NCBI GenBank assembly: GCA_963778845.1
Contig: CAVZVW010000009.1
Span: forward strand, 1,798,001-1,862,000
Direction: 5' to 3'
Source: CAVZVW01 sp963778845
Lineage (GTDB): Bacteria > Actinomycetota > Actinomycetes > Actinomycetales > Kineosporiaceae
Length of the DNA: 64,000 bases
Shown: positions 17,135 through 27,392 of the stretch, piece after piece
How the letters are laid out: each line of letters begins with the position of its first letter
Position numbering within the stretch: position 1 is the stretch's first letter
Made by a program: the position numbers and the translations under genes
Notes under the pieces: model-generated
Database searches by the model: none
What the model was told of the DNA's origin: nothing
The model's input: the letters and a program-made list of their open reading frames with translations, nothing else

Positions 17135-17989
17135 ATGAGCGTGACATCGCCGACTGAGCCGAGCGGGTTCGAGGCAGACTCCGCGGTGCGCCCAGGTGGG
17201 GACGCGGGGGTGTGGCTCGTCGACGTCCACCCGGGGTGGTCGGTCGCAGGGCGCACGAACGGGGGGTATCTGCTGGCCGTGGCGGCACGCGCGGCCCTGG
17301 CGGAGGCCGCCGACCCGCGACTGTGCCCACTGGCCGTCGCAGCGGCGTTCAGCAGCCCTGCTCCTGCGGGTCCAGGCGAGATCCACGTCGAGGTCGTGCG
17401 CAGCGGCCGGTCGACAACGGTGCTGCGCGCGCGGGTGGTCTCGCAGGGTCAGACCTGCCTGGACGCCCTGGTGACGGCGGGCCGGCTGGTCGACGGCGAG
17501 CCGGTCGTGCCCGGGCCCGCTCGGCCGGACATGCCCGCCGAGGAGGGCTGCGTCCGGCTGCCGGTCGAGGCGCCCGGCGGGATGCGTGTGCCGCTCCTGG
17601 GGCAGGTGCACGAACGGCTGGACCCCGCGTGCGCGGGGTGGACGCGGGGGCACCCCAGTGGTGCCGGCGAGCTGCGCGCGTGGATCCGGCTGGGGGACGG
17701 AAGCGACTTCGACCCCGTCTCCCTGGTCATGGCCGTGGACTGCCTGCCACCGCCGACGTTCGACCTAGCCGATCTCGGCGTCGGCTGGGTCCCCACGCTG
17801 CAGCTCAGTGCGTTCGTGCGGGCGGCTCCGGCGCCGGGCCCGTTGGTGGTCCGGTCGCTGGCACGCAGTGTCGGCGGAGGCGCGGTCGACGAGACGTGCG
17901 ACGTCTGGGACTCGACCGGTCGGCTGGTCGCGGTCGGCCACCAGCTGGCTGCCTACCGCCAGGTGCGCAGGACGACGACGCCCCGGTAG
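17135..17989 (+). CDS. Acyl-CoA thioesterase-like protein (double hotdog)
   Basis: A 284-residue protein resembling TesB-like double-hotdog thioesterases: WSVAGRTNGGYLLAVAARAAL near the N-terminus, AAFSSPAPAGPGEIHVEVVRSGRSTTVLRARVVSQGQTCLDALVTAG in the first fold, and FVRAAPAPGPLVVRSLARSVGGGAVDETCDVWDSTGRLVAVGHQLAAYR in the second. It would hydrolyse acyl-CoA thioesters. ATG 17135 is used; the ribosome-binding site is weak. It lies 107 bases after the LacI gene and converges on the ABC transporter operon. Confidence 0.75.
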   Translation: MSVTSPTEPSGFEADSAVRPGGDAGVWLVDVHPGWSVAGRTNGGYLLAVAARAALAEAADPRLCPLAVAAAFSSPAPAGPGEIHVEVVRSGRSTTVLRARVVSQGQTCLDALVTAGRLVDGEPVVPGPARPDMPAEEGCVRLPVEAPGGMRVPLLGQVHERLDPACAGWTRGHPSGAGELRAWIRLGDGSDFDPVSLVMAVDCLPPPTFDLADLGVGWVPTLQLSAFVRAAPAPGPLVVRSLARSVGGGAVDETCDVWDSTGRLVAVGHQLAAYRQVRRTTTPR

Positions 17990-18170
17990 CCGGCGCGCGC
18001 ACCACCAGTCAGGCCGCGCAGACCTGGCCCGGGACGGTGGCCAGCAGCACGGAGCCACTGCCAGCCGCGTGGGCACCTGGTGCGGAGGATCCGGCCAGCC
18101 GGCGTTCGGCGCGGCGTGCCACCGCGCCGAACTGTTTGGCACGGTGGCACGCTGCGCCAGTCAACTGGGG

Positions 18171-18971
18171 CTACAGGCGGCCGCCCGTGCCCTCGCCGCT
18201 GAGCCGTTGTGAGGCCCAGATCGGCAGGATCGAGGCCACCACGAGGGTGGCGGCGACGACGTTCACAACAGGGGCCTCGTTGGGCCGGAACAGGTTGCCG
18301 AAGATCCACACAGGCAGTGTCTTCATCCCGGCGCTGATCGTGAACTGCGTGACCACGATCTCGTCGAAGCTCAGCGCGAAGGCCAGCAGGGCCCCGGCGA
18401 GCAGGGCCGAGCGCAGCTGAGGGAACGTCACCCGGGCGAAGGTCTGGAACGAGTCCGCGCCGAGGTCCATGGACGCCTCCTCCAACGACGTCCCGGTGCG
18501 GCGCAGCCGCGCGATCACGTTGTTGTAGACCACCACGATGCAGAACGTCGCATGACCGACCACCACGGTGAGCAGGCCGAGCGGGACACCCGCAGTGGTG
18601 AAGGCCGAGTTGAGCGCGATCCCCGTCACGATCCCGGGCAGGGCGATCGGCAGTATCACGAGGAAGCTCACCGTCTCACGCCCGAACCACCTGTAGCGCT
18701 GCACGGCGAAGGCGGCCATCGTGCCGAGCACGAGGGCAACGAGGGTCGCGCAGACGCCGATCTCGACGCTGCTGACCAGGGCCGAGCGGGCCCCCTGGTT
18801 GTGCAGCGCATCGCCCCACCACTTCAGCGTGAAGCCCTGCGGCGGCCACCCGAAGGTGCGCGAGGAGTCGAAGCTGCTCACGAGCACGACCAGCAGCGGG
18901 ATGTAGATCACCGTGAGGCCGGCGGCCATCGCCAGCCTCAGGAGCAGCCGAGCCCGTCGAGAAAGGATCAT
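18171..18971 (-). CDS. potC: Polyamine-type ABC transporter permease (PotC-like)
   Basis: A 266-residue inner-membrane permease with about six hydrophobic segments, starting MILSRRARLLLRLAMAAGLTVIYIPLLVVLVSSF. The EAA-loop that docks the ATPase is EEASMDLGADSFQTFARVTFPQL. It belongs to the PotC/PotI class by that loop and by order after PotB. The start is 7 bases past the potB stop. It is last of four genes transcribed from potA. The gene name denotes family only; putrescine, spermidine or another cationic compound could be carried. Confidence 0.85.
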   Translation of the reverse strand: MILSRRARLLLRLAMAAGLTVIYIPLLVVLVSSFDSSRTFGWPPQGFTLKWWGDALHNQGARSALVSSVEIGVCATLVALVLGTMAAFAVQRYRWFGRETVSFLVILPIALPGIVTGIALNSAFTTAGVPLGLLTVVVGHATFCIVVVYNNVIARLRRTGTSLEEASMDLGADSFQTFARVTFPQLRSALLAGALLAFALSFDEIVVTQFTISAGMKTLPVWIFGNLFRPNEAPVVNVVAATLVVASILPIWASQRLSGEGTGGRL

Positions 18972-18978
18972 GCGTGCG

Positions 18979-19887
18979 TCACAGGTTGTCCAGTGCGCCG
19001 GTACGGCGCACGAGGGAGAGGTAGAGCAGGATCGTGACCACGGGGAAGAAGGCGGCGGCGGCGGCGAACGGGAGGTTGCCGGCCACCCCGATGTTGTCGT
19101 AGATGATGTTGGCGTAGAGCTGGGTCTTGCCACCCACGATCTTCACCGTGATGTAGTCGCCGAGCGAGAGCGAGAACGTGAAGATCGTTCCCGCGACGAT
19201 CGAGGGGAACAGCAGGGGGAGCACGACCGAGCGCACCGTCCGCCCGGCCGCGGCACCCAGGTCACCGGAGGCCTCGAGCAGCGAGTCGGGTATCCGCTCG
19301 AGCCCGGCGTAGATCGGCAGGATCATGTACGGCAGCCACAGGTAGGCCAGCGTGAGCGTCGTCGCCACCAGGCCCAGACCCGGGCCCTGACCGCCGAAGG
19401 GGGCGAGCGCCCAGTCGACGACGCCGTTGGGCGTCAGCATCCCGCGCCACGCGTAGGCCTTCACGAGGTAGCTGGCCCACAGCGGGGTCAGGATCGCTGC
19501 GACGAAGACCTTGCGCGCCCGCGGCGAGGCGACCTTACCCATGTAGAACGCCATCGGCAGGGCGACCACGATGTCGATCAGCGTCACCATCCCCGCGACC
19601 CCGACGGTGCGCAGGGCCACCCGGCGGTACACGTCGGCACTGAGCAGCTCGCGGAAGTTGTCCAGGCTCGGGACCCGCACCAGCTGCGTCGTGAAGGGGT
19701 CAACGCTCCAGAAGGCCGTGACGAACATCGCCGTCAGCGAGCCGAGATAGGCCACCACGAGCCACGCCATCGGGGCAGACAGCAGCCCGAGGAGCCGCAC
19801 AACGGGGTGGGCGTGCAGGAACCGGGACAAGCCGGTGACCGCCCCGGGCCGTCGGCCGGGGGCGGTCACCGCGCCCTGCGTCGTCAC
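18979..19887 (-). CDS. potB: Polyamine-type ABC transporter permease (PotB-like)
   Basis: A ~302-residue permease with six predicted membrane segments, the first in LLGLLSAPMAWLVVAYLGSLTAMFVTAF. The EAA-loop is LLEASGDLGAAAGRTVRSVVLPLL. The start is uncertain: GTG 19887 and GTG 19869 are both in frame, and no strong ribosome-binding site is visible. The N-terminal codons overlap a perfect 12-base inverted repeat (19834-19870). It follows potD by about 49 bases and precedes potC by 7. Substrate as for the whole operon: probably a polyamine or similar, by family only. Confidence 0.8.
   Translation of the reverse strand: MTTQGAVTAPGRRPGAVTGLSRFLHAHPVVRLLGLLSAPMAWLVVAYLGSLTAMFVTAFWSVDPFTTQLVRVPSLDNFRELLSADVYRRVALRTVGVAGMVTLIDIVVALPMAFYMGKVASPRARKVFVAAILTPLWASYLVKAYAWRGMLTPNGVVDWALAPFGGQGPGLGLVATTLTLAYLWLPYMILPIYAGLERIPDSLLEASGDLGAAAGRTVRSVVLPLLFPSIVAGTIFTFSLSLGDYITVKIVGGKTQLYANIIYDNIGVAGNLPFAAAAAFFPVVTILLYLSLVRRTGALDNL
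19834..19870. repeat. Perfect inverted repeat at the potB start
   Basis: 12-base arms GGTGACCGCCCC / GGGGCGGTCACC with a 13-base loop fall in the N-terminal codons of potB. On the minus strand the mRNA could fold just downstream of the start, which may limit potB/potC expression relative to potA/potD. Confidence 0.7.
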
Positions 19888-19936
19888 CGGCGCTGCCGCC
19901 CGGACGGTGGCGGCGGCGGCAGGACCGAGGTCGGGC

Positions 19937-21145
19937 TCATCCCTTGATGTCGGTCCACGCTTGGGTCCATGCCTGGTAGTCCTTGCACACGTTCCCGCGG
20001 GAGTCACCACACGCCTTGGTCGGCGTCGTCCAGTACGAGATCTTCGACGCGTAGCCGGCGTCCAGCGCGTGGTAGGTCTGGCAGAACGTCTTGTCCGAGG
20101 TGACGTCGCACGCCTTCGTCTGCGCGGGTGCCTCCCCGAACCACTCCGCGACCTGCGCATTCGCGGACGGGGAGACGATCCAGTCCATCCACTTGTACAT
20201 GCACACCGGGTGCTTGGCCTTCGAGGAGATCATCCAGGTGTCCGACCAGCCCGTTGCCCCCTCTTTGGGCACCACCGTGGAGACCTTGACCTTCCCACCC
20301 GACTCGACGGTGTTCGCGTTGTACTGCCAGGTGGTGCCGAGCACGATGGCGCTGGACTCGTAGGCGCTCACGTTCTTGGTGGCGTCGGCCCAGTACTCAC
20401 CGATCACGGAGTGCTGCGTCTTGAGCAGGTCGACCGCAGCCTGGAACTGCGCGTCGTCCAGCTCGTAAGGGTCGGTGATCTTCAGCTCGGGCTTGGTCGC
20501 CTTGAGGTACAGGGCGGCGTCGGCGATGTAGATCGGGGAGTCGTAGGCCGTGATCTTGCCCTTGTACGGGCTGTTGGCGTCGAACACCGACCCCCAGGAG
20601 TCCGGGGCGGGGTTCACGACCTGCGTGTTCCACATGAGCACGTTGGCGCCCCAGCCGTGCGGGATGCCGTACATCTGCCCGCCCACCGAGTTCCACGGTT
20701 GCTTCTTGAGGAAGTCCGACACCGTCGCATAGTTCGGCACGAGGTCCGTGTTCACCGGGGCCACGTCACCGCCATAGATCAGCCTCAGCGTCGCGTCCCC
20801 CGATGCGGAGACGCCGTCGTACTCGCCGGTCTTCATCAGCGTGACCATCTCGTCGGACGTGCTGCCGTCCTTGACGTTCACCTGGCATCCGGTCGCCTTC
20901 TCGAAGGGCGTGACCCAGTCCACCTTCGGGTCCGAGGAGCCGTCCATGGCGTACCCGGGCCAGGCGATGATGTTCAGCTGGCCCTCCGGCTGACCCAACG
21001 ACTTCATGAGCTCGACGCTGGGGGGCTTGGGCTGCCCGCCGCCGGCTGGGCTCGAACCCGACGAGGAGCCACCACCGCAACCGGCGACGGCGAGGGACGC
21101 CGCGGCGAGCACCGCGACTGAGCTGAGGGTCCTGCGCGTGCGCAT
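19937..21145 (-). CDS. potD: Polyamine-type ABC transporter substrate-binding lipoprotein (PotD-like)
   Basis: A 402-residue extracellular binding lipoprotein. ATG 21145 (GGAGAC upstream) gives a signal peptide and lipobox LAVAGCGGG, then a Ser/Gly linker. LNIIAWPGYAMDGS matches the start of the PotD/PotF-type binding fold, and YGIPHGWGANVLMWNT, SDTWMISSKAKHPVCMYKWMDWI are typical later segments. Several cysteines near the C-terminus (ACDVTSDKTFC, ACGDSRGNVC) could form disulfides. It lies between potA and potB in the same direction. Confidence 0.88.
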   Translation of the reverse strand: MRTRRTLSSVAVLAAASLAVAGCGGGSSSGSSPAGGGQPKPPSVELMKSLGQPEGQLNIIAWPGYAMDGSSDPKVDWVTPFEKATGCQVNVKDGSTSDEMVTLMKTGEYDGVSASGDATLRLIYGGDVAPVNTDLVPNYATVSDFLKKQPWNSVGGQMYGIPHGWGANVLMWNTQVVNPAPDSWGSVFDANSPYKGKITAYDSPIYIADAALYLKATKPELKITDPYELDDAQFQAAVDLLKTQHSVIGEYWADATKNVSAYESSAIVLGTTWQYNANTVESGGKVKVSTVVPKEGATGWSDTWMISSKAKHPVCMYKWMDWIVSPSANAQVAEWFGEAPAQTKACDVTSDKTFCQTYHALDAGYASKISYWTTPTKACGDSRGNVCKDYQAWTQAWTDIKG

Positions 21146-21183
21146 GGTGTCTCCGATCACTGAGGTGCGGGTGGGCTTGCAGG

Positions 21184-21237
21184 CGGGGTGGCTCAGGGCA
21201 GGGTGGCTCAGGGCGGGGTGGCTCAGGGCGGGTCGGG
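21184..21237. repeat. 15-base tandem repeat at the potA stop codon
   Basis: About three copies of a 15-base unit (minus strand CGCCCTGAGCCACCC) begin at the potA stop and run into the potA-potD gap. The stop triplet TGA is part of the unit, so in-frame read-through would meet stops in each copy. Confidence 0.8.
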
Positions 21238-22290
21238 CAGGCGGACGGCGTGCTCGGCGTCCCACGTCAGGCGCACGCGGGTGCCCCGCATCGCGGCTGC
21301 GTCGGAGGACGACTGGAGGTTCTGCCGAAGCGCGACGACGTCCTCCCCGGCGTCCAGCCTCACCAGGAGACGGGTGACCGGGCCGGCGTAGACGACCTCG
21401 CGGACCGTCCCGTCAGCGGCGGCCCGGCCCTCGGCGACGCCGCTCCCCGCGGGCACGACCTGGATCTTCTCCGGGCGCACGCTGTAGGTCCCGTCCAGCC
21501 CCATGAGGGCGGACGACGTCTGGTGGCCGAGCACGTTGGAGGTCCCGACGAACCCGGCCACGAACTCCGTCGCCGGGTGCTCGTAGATCTGCGCGGGAGG
21601 TCCCACCTGCTCGACGCGACCGCGGTTGAACACCGCGACGCGGTCGCTCATCGTGAGGGCCTCCTCCTGGTCGTGGGTGACGAAGACGAAGGTGATGCCG
21701 ACGTCGCGCTGGATCGCCTTCAGCTCCACCTGCATCTCCTCGCGCAGCTTGAGGTCAAGCGCCCCGAGCGGCTCGTCGAGCAGCAGCACGCGGGGCCTGT
21801 TCACCAGGGCGCGCGCCAGCGCCACCCGCTGACGCTGCCCGCCTGACAGCTGGGACGGGCGGCGGGCTCCGTACCCGGGCAGGCGGACGCCCGCCAGCGC
21901 CTCCTCGGCCTGGGACCGCGCGGCCTCCTTGCGCACACCCTTGACCCGCAACCCGTATGCGACGTTGTCGAGCACCGACATATGCGGGAACAGCGCGTAG
22001 TCCTGGAAGACCGTGTTGACGTCGCGCTGGAACGGCGCGAGCCGGCTCACGTCCTGGCCGCCCAGCACGATCGAGCCCGCCGTGGGCAGCTCGAAGCCGG
22101 CGACGAGCCGTAGGACGGTGGTCTTGCCCGACCCCGAGGGTCCGAGCATCGAGAAGAACTCGCCGTCGGCGACCTCGAGGTCCACCCCGTCCACCGCTGT
22201 CACGGCGCCGGCCCCGCTGCCGAACGTCTTGCGCAGGGCGACGAGCCGGATCGCCGCCGGCACCTGCGTCGAGCCGTCCGCCACGTCCAC
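21223..22290 (-). CDS. potA: Polyamine-type ABC transporter ATP-binding protein (PotA-like)
   Basis: A 355-residue ATPase of the PotA/MalK class. Walker A is GPSGSGKTT, the signature LSGGQRQRVALARAL, Walker B VLLLDEPLGALD, H-loop VTHDQEEAL, and a C-terminal TOBE domain (YSVRPEKIQVV ... MRGTRVRLTWDAEHAV). GTG 22290 is favoured (GCGAGG-like site); GTG 22284 is nearly as good and the open frame runs on to 22443 without conservation. It is the first gene of potADBC, transcribed away from the M23 peptidase gene. Confidence 0.88.
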   Translation of the reverse strand: MDVADGSTQVPAAIRLVALRKTFGSGAGAVTAVDGVDLEVADGEFFSMLGPSGSGKTTVLRLVAGFELPTAGSIVLGGQDVSRLAPFQRDVNTVFQDYALFPHMSVLDNVAYGLRVKGVRKEAARSQAEEALAGVRLPGYGARRPSQLSGGQRQRVALARALVNRPRVLLLDEPLGALDLKLREEMQVELKAIQRDVGITFVFVTHDQEEALTMSDRVAVFNRGRVEQVGPPAQIYEHPATEFVAGFVGTSNVLGHQTSSALMGLDGTYSVRPEKIQVVPAGSGVAEGRAAADGTVREVVYAGPVTRLLVRLDAGEDVVALRQNLQSSSDAAAMRGTRVRLTWDAEHAVRLPDPP

Positions 22291-22744
22291 CGCCTCGCGA
22301 TCTCGCCGGTTCGCTGATGTGCCGAATGCGGCGACGCCGCCTCTGCTGGCGGCGGAGTCTAGCCAGAATCCGTTGCCGTTGGCCTCCCCCACAAGGGATG
22401 TCGTTGTCAGACTGTTAGCCGGCCTCGGGTTCCGTGGCCACATGGCCCGTTTCGCGACATCGAGCAGCGCGGCCCTCCCGCTGTCGCAGCGTCACCGATG
22501 GGCCGAGCGGGTGACGGCCGTGCGGGCGAGACCGACTACGGCCGACCGGGTGAAGTCAGGGGGCATTCGGCTGCCTTTGCGCACCTTCTCTCAAGGCGCT
22601 ACACGCCACCACCGACCCCACCCTCAGGTGCGCCGCACGGGGCTGGGGTCGTCCTGCACTCGGCGCATCCAGGTGGCCTCGAGGTCGCTGGTGAGCGGTT
22701 CCACGTGTCTGCGGCACGTCGGGACCCTGACCGAGGAGTGAAGG
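22291..22744. other. Divergent intergenic region between potA and the M23 peptidase gene
   Basis: About 450 bases hold the promoters for potADBC (minus) and the peptidase (plus). I see no convincing -35/-10 pair, no RNA element and no conserved open frame; a GTGGCCAC palindrome at about 22434-22441 is the only notable word. The end carries the GAGGAG ribosome-binding site for ATG 22745. Confidence 0.4.
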
Positions 22745-24307
22745 ATGCACCGAACGGACGCCGAGGCGTCGATCTCTCGAATCGCACTCATCCGCACCAC
22801 CATCATTCGTCGGCCAGGGGCAGACAGTCGTGCCCGCGCCTGGCTCCACCGCGCACGCCGCGGCCTCACGCTCGCGGTCACGGCTGCCCTGGGCACCACT
22901 CTGCTCGTCGCGGCGCCGGCTCCGGCCCTCGCCGCGGCCAACGGCTGCTCCGACGCCGCCCTGCTCGGGATCAGCGGCTGGAGCCAGTACCTCACCCGGT
23001 GGGTCGATGCCAACGCCGCCACACCCGGCGGGCTCGGGAGCCCGTCCACCGTGGGGAGGGCCGGCCGGGTCCGGCTGATCGCCTCCGACTCCGCGACGGG
23101 TGACCTCTTCGCGCTGGACTCCTCCGGCCGGCTCCGCCTCTACCAGTTCAGCGAGGTGAACGGCTGGTACAACAGCGGGACGCCGACGGACCCGCGTCGT
23201 CACGCCGACCCGGGACAGACGGCATGGTGGACCGACACCGGCACCATCCCCGGCTGGTCGTGGGGGCGGGCGGTGTCGTTGATCGCCGACGGCGACGGCG
23301 TGCTGTACGCGGTGACGCGCGAAGGCGGTCTGTACTGGTTCCGCTGGACCGACCAGGGCTTCGCGACGGGGTCCGGAACCAGGGTCGGCACCGGCTGGAA
23401 CCAGTTCAGGATGGTCTTCGGCGGAGGCCATGGCGTGCTGTACGGCGTGCGCTGGAGCGACGGTGCGCTGGTCTGGCGGCACAACCTCACCACCGGGCTG
23501 TCGACTCCACGCTGGACGGTTGCCCGCAAGGTCGCGAGCGGCTGGCAGGGCTTCAAGGCGATCATGGGCGCCGGCGGTGGACGCATCCTCGCCGTCAGGC
23601 CTGACGGGCGGATGCTGTGGTACTTCCACACCGGTGCCGGCAACGGCGCCGCCCGGTGGGGAAGCGGCTCCGGCAGTCTCGTCGGGACGGGCTTCGCCGG
23701 GTTCTCCGCGCTGACGGTCAACCCGAACGCCTGCTCGCCGCTGCCCACCACTCCGGTGGTCCCCGGGCCTACGCCACCGCCGACCCCGAAGCCCACCCCG
23801 CCGCCGCCGCCGACGAACAGCGGCGCCTACTCCCTGCCCATCCCCTCCGGCCTGCTGAGCCGCGCCAGGTTCACCTCCGCGCACCACGACTACCCGGCTC
23901 TGGACCTCCCGGTGCGCACGGGCACGCTCGTGCGCGCCGTGCGACAGGGCAAGGTGGTAGCCACCACCGGCCTCTCGACGACCTGCGGCTACGGGGCAGT
24001 GGTCGACGCCAACGACGGCGGCCGGTACACCTACTGCCACATGTCCAAGCTCTACGTCAAGGCAGGGCAGGCCCTCGCGACGGGCGCACGCATCGGGCTG
24101 AGCGGCAGCACGGGGAACAGCACCGGCCCGCACCTGCACCTGCAGATCAAGAGCCCCACATCGACGCTGCGCTGCCCGCAGCGGATCATGCTGGCGATCA
24201 TCGACAAGACGAAGGTTCCGTTGCCCTCGTCGCTGCCGACCACCGGGTGCTTCTACGCGACGTCCGCCGCAGTGGCCGCGGCCCCGCGCGTGGCAGTCCC
24301 GGTCTGA
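22745..24307 (+). CDS. Secreted tachylectin-like / M23 metallopeptidase
   Basis: A 520-residue exported protein. A long basic leader ends in a signal peptide (GLTLAVTAALGTTLLVAAPAPALA). Residues ~80-330 hold repeats of the tachylectin beta-propeller type (ADGDGVLYAVTREGGLYWFRW, GGGHGVLYGVRWSDGALVW, RILAVRPDGRMLWYFH). A Pro-rich linker (~340-360) leads to an M23 endopeptidase domain, with zinc ligands in HHDYPALD and TGPHLHLQ. It would cleave peptidoglycan cross-links while the propeller binds a glycan. ATG 22745 has GAGGAG upstream. It stands alone and converges on the sugar-binding protein gene across a strong terminator. Confidence 0.88.
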   Translation: MHRTDAEASISRIALIRTTIIRRPGADSRARAWLHRARRGLTLAVTAALGTTLLVAAPAPALAAANGCSDAALLGISGWSQYLTRWVDANAATPGGLGSPSTVGRAGRVRLIASDSATGDLFALDSSGRLRLYQFSEVNGWYNSGTPTDPRRHADPGQTAWWTDTGTIPGWSWGRAVSLIADGDGVLYAVTREGGLYWFRWTDQGFATGSGTRVGTGWNQFRMVFGGGHGVLYGVRWSDGALVWRHNLTTGLSTPRWTVARKVASGWQGFKAIMGAGGGRILAVRPDGRMLWYFHTGAGNGAARWGSGSGSLVGTGFAGFSALTVNPNACSPLPTTPVVPGPTPPPTPKPTPPPPPTNSGAYSLPIPSGLLSRARFTSAHHDYPALDLPVRTGTLVRAVRQGKVVATTGLSTTCGYGAVVDANDGGRYTYCHMSKLYVKAGQALATGARIGLSGSTGNSTGPHLHLQIKSPTSTLRCPQRIMLAIIDKTKVPLPSSLPTTGCFYATSAAVAAAPRVAVPV

Positions 24308-24331
24308 GAGCACCGACGCGAGGCTGACGCA

Positions 24332-24370
24332 CCCGGCGCCGCCCACCAGTGACAGGTGGGCGGCGCCGGG
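24332..24370. terminator. Strong bidirectional hairpin terminator
   Basis: A perfect 16-base stem (CCCGGCGCCGCCCACC with its complement) and 7-base loop AGTGACA lies between the M23 gene (ends 24307) and the sugar-binding gene stop at 24379. Confidence 0.85.
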
Positions 24371-24378
24371 TCGTCGGG

Positions 24379-25402
24379 TCAGCAGCTGGACTTGTAGATG
24401 TACTTGCTGACGTCGGGGTTGGTCATGTTGTCCTTGGTGACGATGAGCGACTCGGTCTGGATGTTCGGGGTGACCGTGCCGCCGCTCAAGGACGCGATCG
24501 CCTGCTGGACGCCCTGCACGCCGATGTCGAACGGCTTCTGCGCGACCAGTGCCTGAACGTCCCCGGCCTCCAGCTGCTTGATCTGGTCAGGGCCGGCGTC
24601 GAAGCCGACGACCTTGACCACACCGGACTTGCCGGCCTGCTTGACGCCGGTCGCGACACCCTGCGCGGTGAACAGGTTGGTCGCGAACACGCCCTGCGAG
24701 GTCAGGGTCCTTCGCCAGCGCCGCCGAGATGACCTGGGCGGCGGTGGCCGCCTGGTTGTGCGAGTACTGGGTGTCGGAGACGAGGGTGAGCCCGAGCTCG
24801 GCTGCCTTGGACTTGAAGCCGGCCACCCGCGCGTCGACCGAGGACACGCCCGGGTCGGTCGAGATCACGAGCACCTTGCCCTTGACGCCGAGCTGGGACA
24901 GGGCCTCGGCGGCCTTCTGGCCGCCCAGGTTGTTGTCAGTGGCGATGCGCGAGACGCCGATCGTGGTGTCGGTGACGATCGTGTCGACCAGCACGACCTT
25001 GGTACCCGCGTCCTGGATGCGCTTGAGCGGAGGCGCGGAGGCCGTCACGTCGTTCGGTGCCACGAGCAGCGCGTCGGGCTTCGACGCTGCTACGGCGTCG
25101 AGCAGCGGGTTCTGCAACGTGGCGTCGAACTTGTCCGGACCCTGCACGCTCAGCGTGGCGCCCGCGGCGGTGGCCGCCTCCTGGGCACCGCACTGCATGG
25201 AGACGTAGAACGGGTCACCCTTGACGCCGACCATGAGGGTGATGTTCTTCCCGGCGCCGGCGGCGCCGGATGCCGCACTGCTGGACGCGGGACTGGACGC
25301 TGCCGGGGTCGCGCTGCCGCCGCTGGACCCTCCGCCGCAAGCGGCGAGCAGGAGCGCGACGGCGGTGGCCGCCGACGCGCCGATGAGTCGACTGGTCTTC
25401 AA
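24379..25402 (-). pseudogene. Sugar ABC transporter substrate-binding lipoprotein (RbsB-like), frameshifted
   Basis: A periplasmic-binding-protein-like (type 1) lipoprotein with signal peptide and lipobox ALLLAACGGG, then ITLMVGVKGDPFYVSMQCGAQEAA, VAPNDVTASAPPLKRIQDAGTKVVLVDT and DNNLGGQKAAEAL. TTG 25402 is chosen for its AAGGAG six bases upstream. The frame breaks after AKDPDLAG; the next frame carries on with FATNLFTAQGVATGVK and a normal C-terminus ending YIYKSSC. One extra base in the CCC run at 24692-24694 (plus strand) explains it; removal gives ~340 residues. It is the last gene of the sugar operon from 31705, 104 bases after the permease. Confidence 0.85.
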
Positions 25403-25430
25403 CCTGATCTCCTTCTGGTTTCTCTGGGTG

Positions 25431-25485
25431 ATGCCGGTTCGATGGGTGGTGCTGGTTCGATGGGTCGTGCTGGTTCGTGGATGCG
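25431..25485. repeat. 18-base tandem repeat before the sugar-binding protein gene
   Basis: About 2.7 copies of an 18-base unit (plus strand TGCTGGTTCGATGGGTSG, where S is G or C) fill the gap between the permease stop and the TTG start of the binding-protein gene. No hairpin is formed. Confidence 0.7.
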
Positions 25486-25506
25486 CCGGCTCGGCGGGTG
25501 CGCCGG

Positions 25507-26591
25507 TCATCTGCGCGTTCGGGAACGTCGCCGGAGCTGGTCGGACCAGACCGCGAGGACGAGGACGACGCCGACGGCCACCTGCTGCCAGTAGAACTGG
25601 ACGCCGATGATGACGAAGCCGTTGAGCAGGACGGCCGGGATCCAGACGCCGATCAGCGTGCCGAGGATGGTCGCGACGCCGCCGAACAGGCTCGTGCCGC
25701 CGAGCGCGACCGCCGTGATGGCCTGCAGGTTGTCCGTGGTGTGACCCGCCACCGAGGTCGTCGAGAAGTACGCGACGGAGAGGTAGCCGGCCAGGCCGCT
25801 GGCCACACCGCCGACGACGTACACCTTGACGAGGTGCCGCTCCACCTTGATCCCCACTCGGCGGGCCGCCTCGGAGTTGGACCCGATCGCCAGGGTGTGC
25901 CGGCCGAACACCGAGTAGTTCATGCCCACGAACCCGACGGCGACGACGATCACCGCGATCACCACGAGGTTCGTGACGCCGGGGATCACATGGCCGGTCG
26001 CGACCGGGTTGAGCGCGTACGTGGCCTTGTTCACGCCGTTCTGCATGAGCAGGGCGATACCGAGCCCGGCACCGAGGGTGCCCAGCGTTGCGATCATGGC
26101 CGGCACGTGCATGTACGCGACGATGAACCCGTTGACCAGGCCAAGGATCAGGCCCGCGGCCAGGGCTCCGGCCAGGGCGGCGAGCAGGTACACGGCCTTG
26201 GTCTGGTCCGCCTGCACGTCGTAGGCCGAGCCCTTGCCGACGGGGATCCAGGTGAGCACGCGCACCGCGAAGACCTCACCGAGGATGATGCCGCTCGGGA
26301 TCGACAGGTCGATGCCGGCAGTGGCGATCACGAACGTCGTGCCGACGCTCACGACGGTCAGGACGGCGACGTTCTGGGCGAGGAGCCTGAAGTTGGTCGC
26401 CGTGTTGAACTTGCCGGCGGCCAACGCCGAGAACACCAGCATGACGACGAGGAGGAACAAGAACGTGACGATCACCGGGCTGCCGATGACCCTGCGCCAC
26501 ACCGAGACCCGCGCCTCGTCCGAGTCGGTGTCGCTCGGCGGCAGGCCGGCGTTCTGCTCGACCGCAGCGATACCGGTCGTGAGCTCCTCAC

Positions 26592-26595
<4 letters not shown>
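25507..26595 (-). CDS. Sugar ABC transporter permease (RbsC-like)
   Basis: A 362-residue inner-membrane permease of the ribose/xylose/fructose class (BPD_transp_2 family). About eight to ten hydrophobic segments are seen; family text includes AGIDLSIPSGIILGEVFA, MHVPAMIATLGTLGAGLGIALLM, FGRHTLAIGSNSEAARRVGI and ITAVALGGTSLFGGVATILGTLIG. A hydrophilic N-terminus of ~35 residues precedes the first segment. ATG 26595 overlaps the ATPase stop by 4 bases. It partners the ATPase at 26592-27392 and the binding protein at 24379-25402. Confidence 0.9.
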
Positions 26596-27388
<793 letters not shown>

Positions 27389-27392
<4 letters not shown>

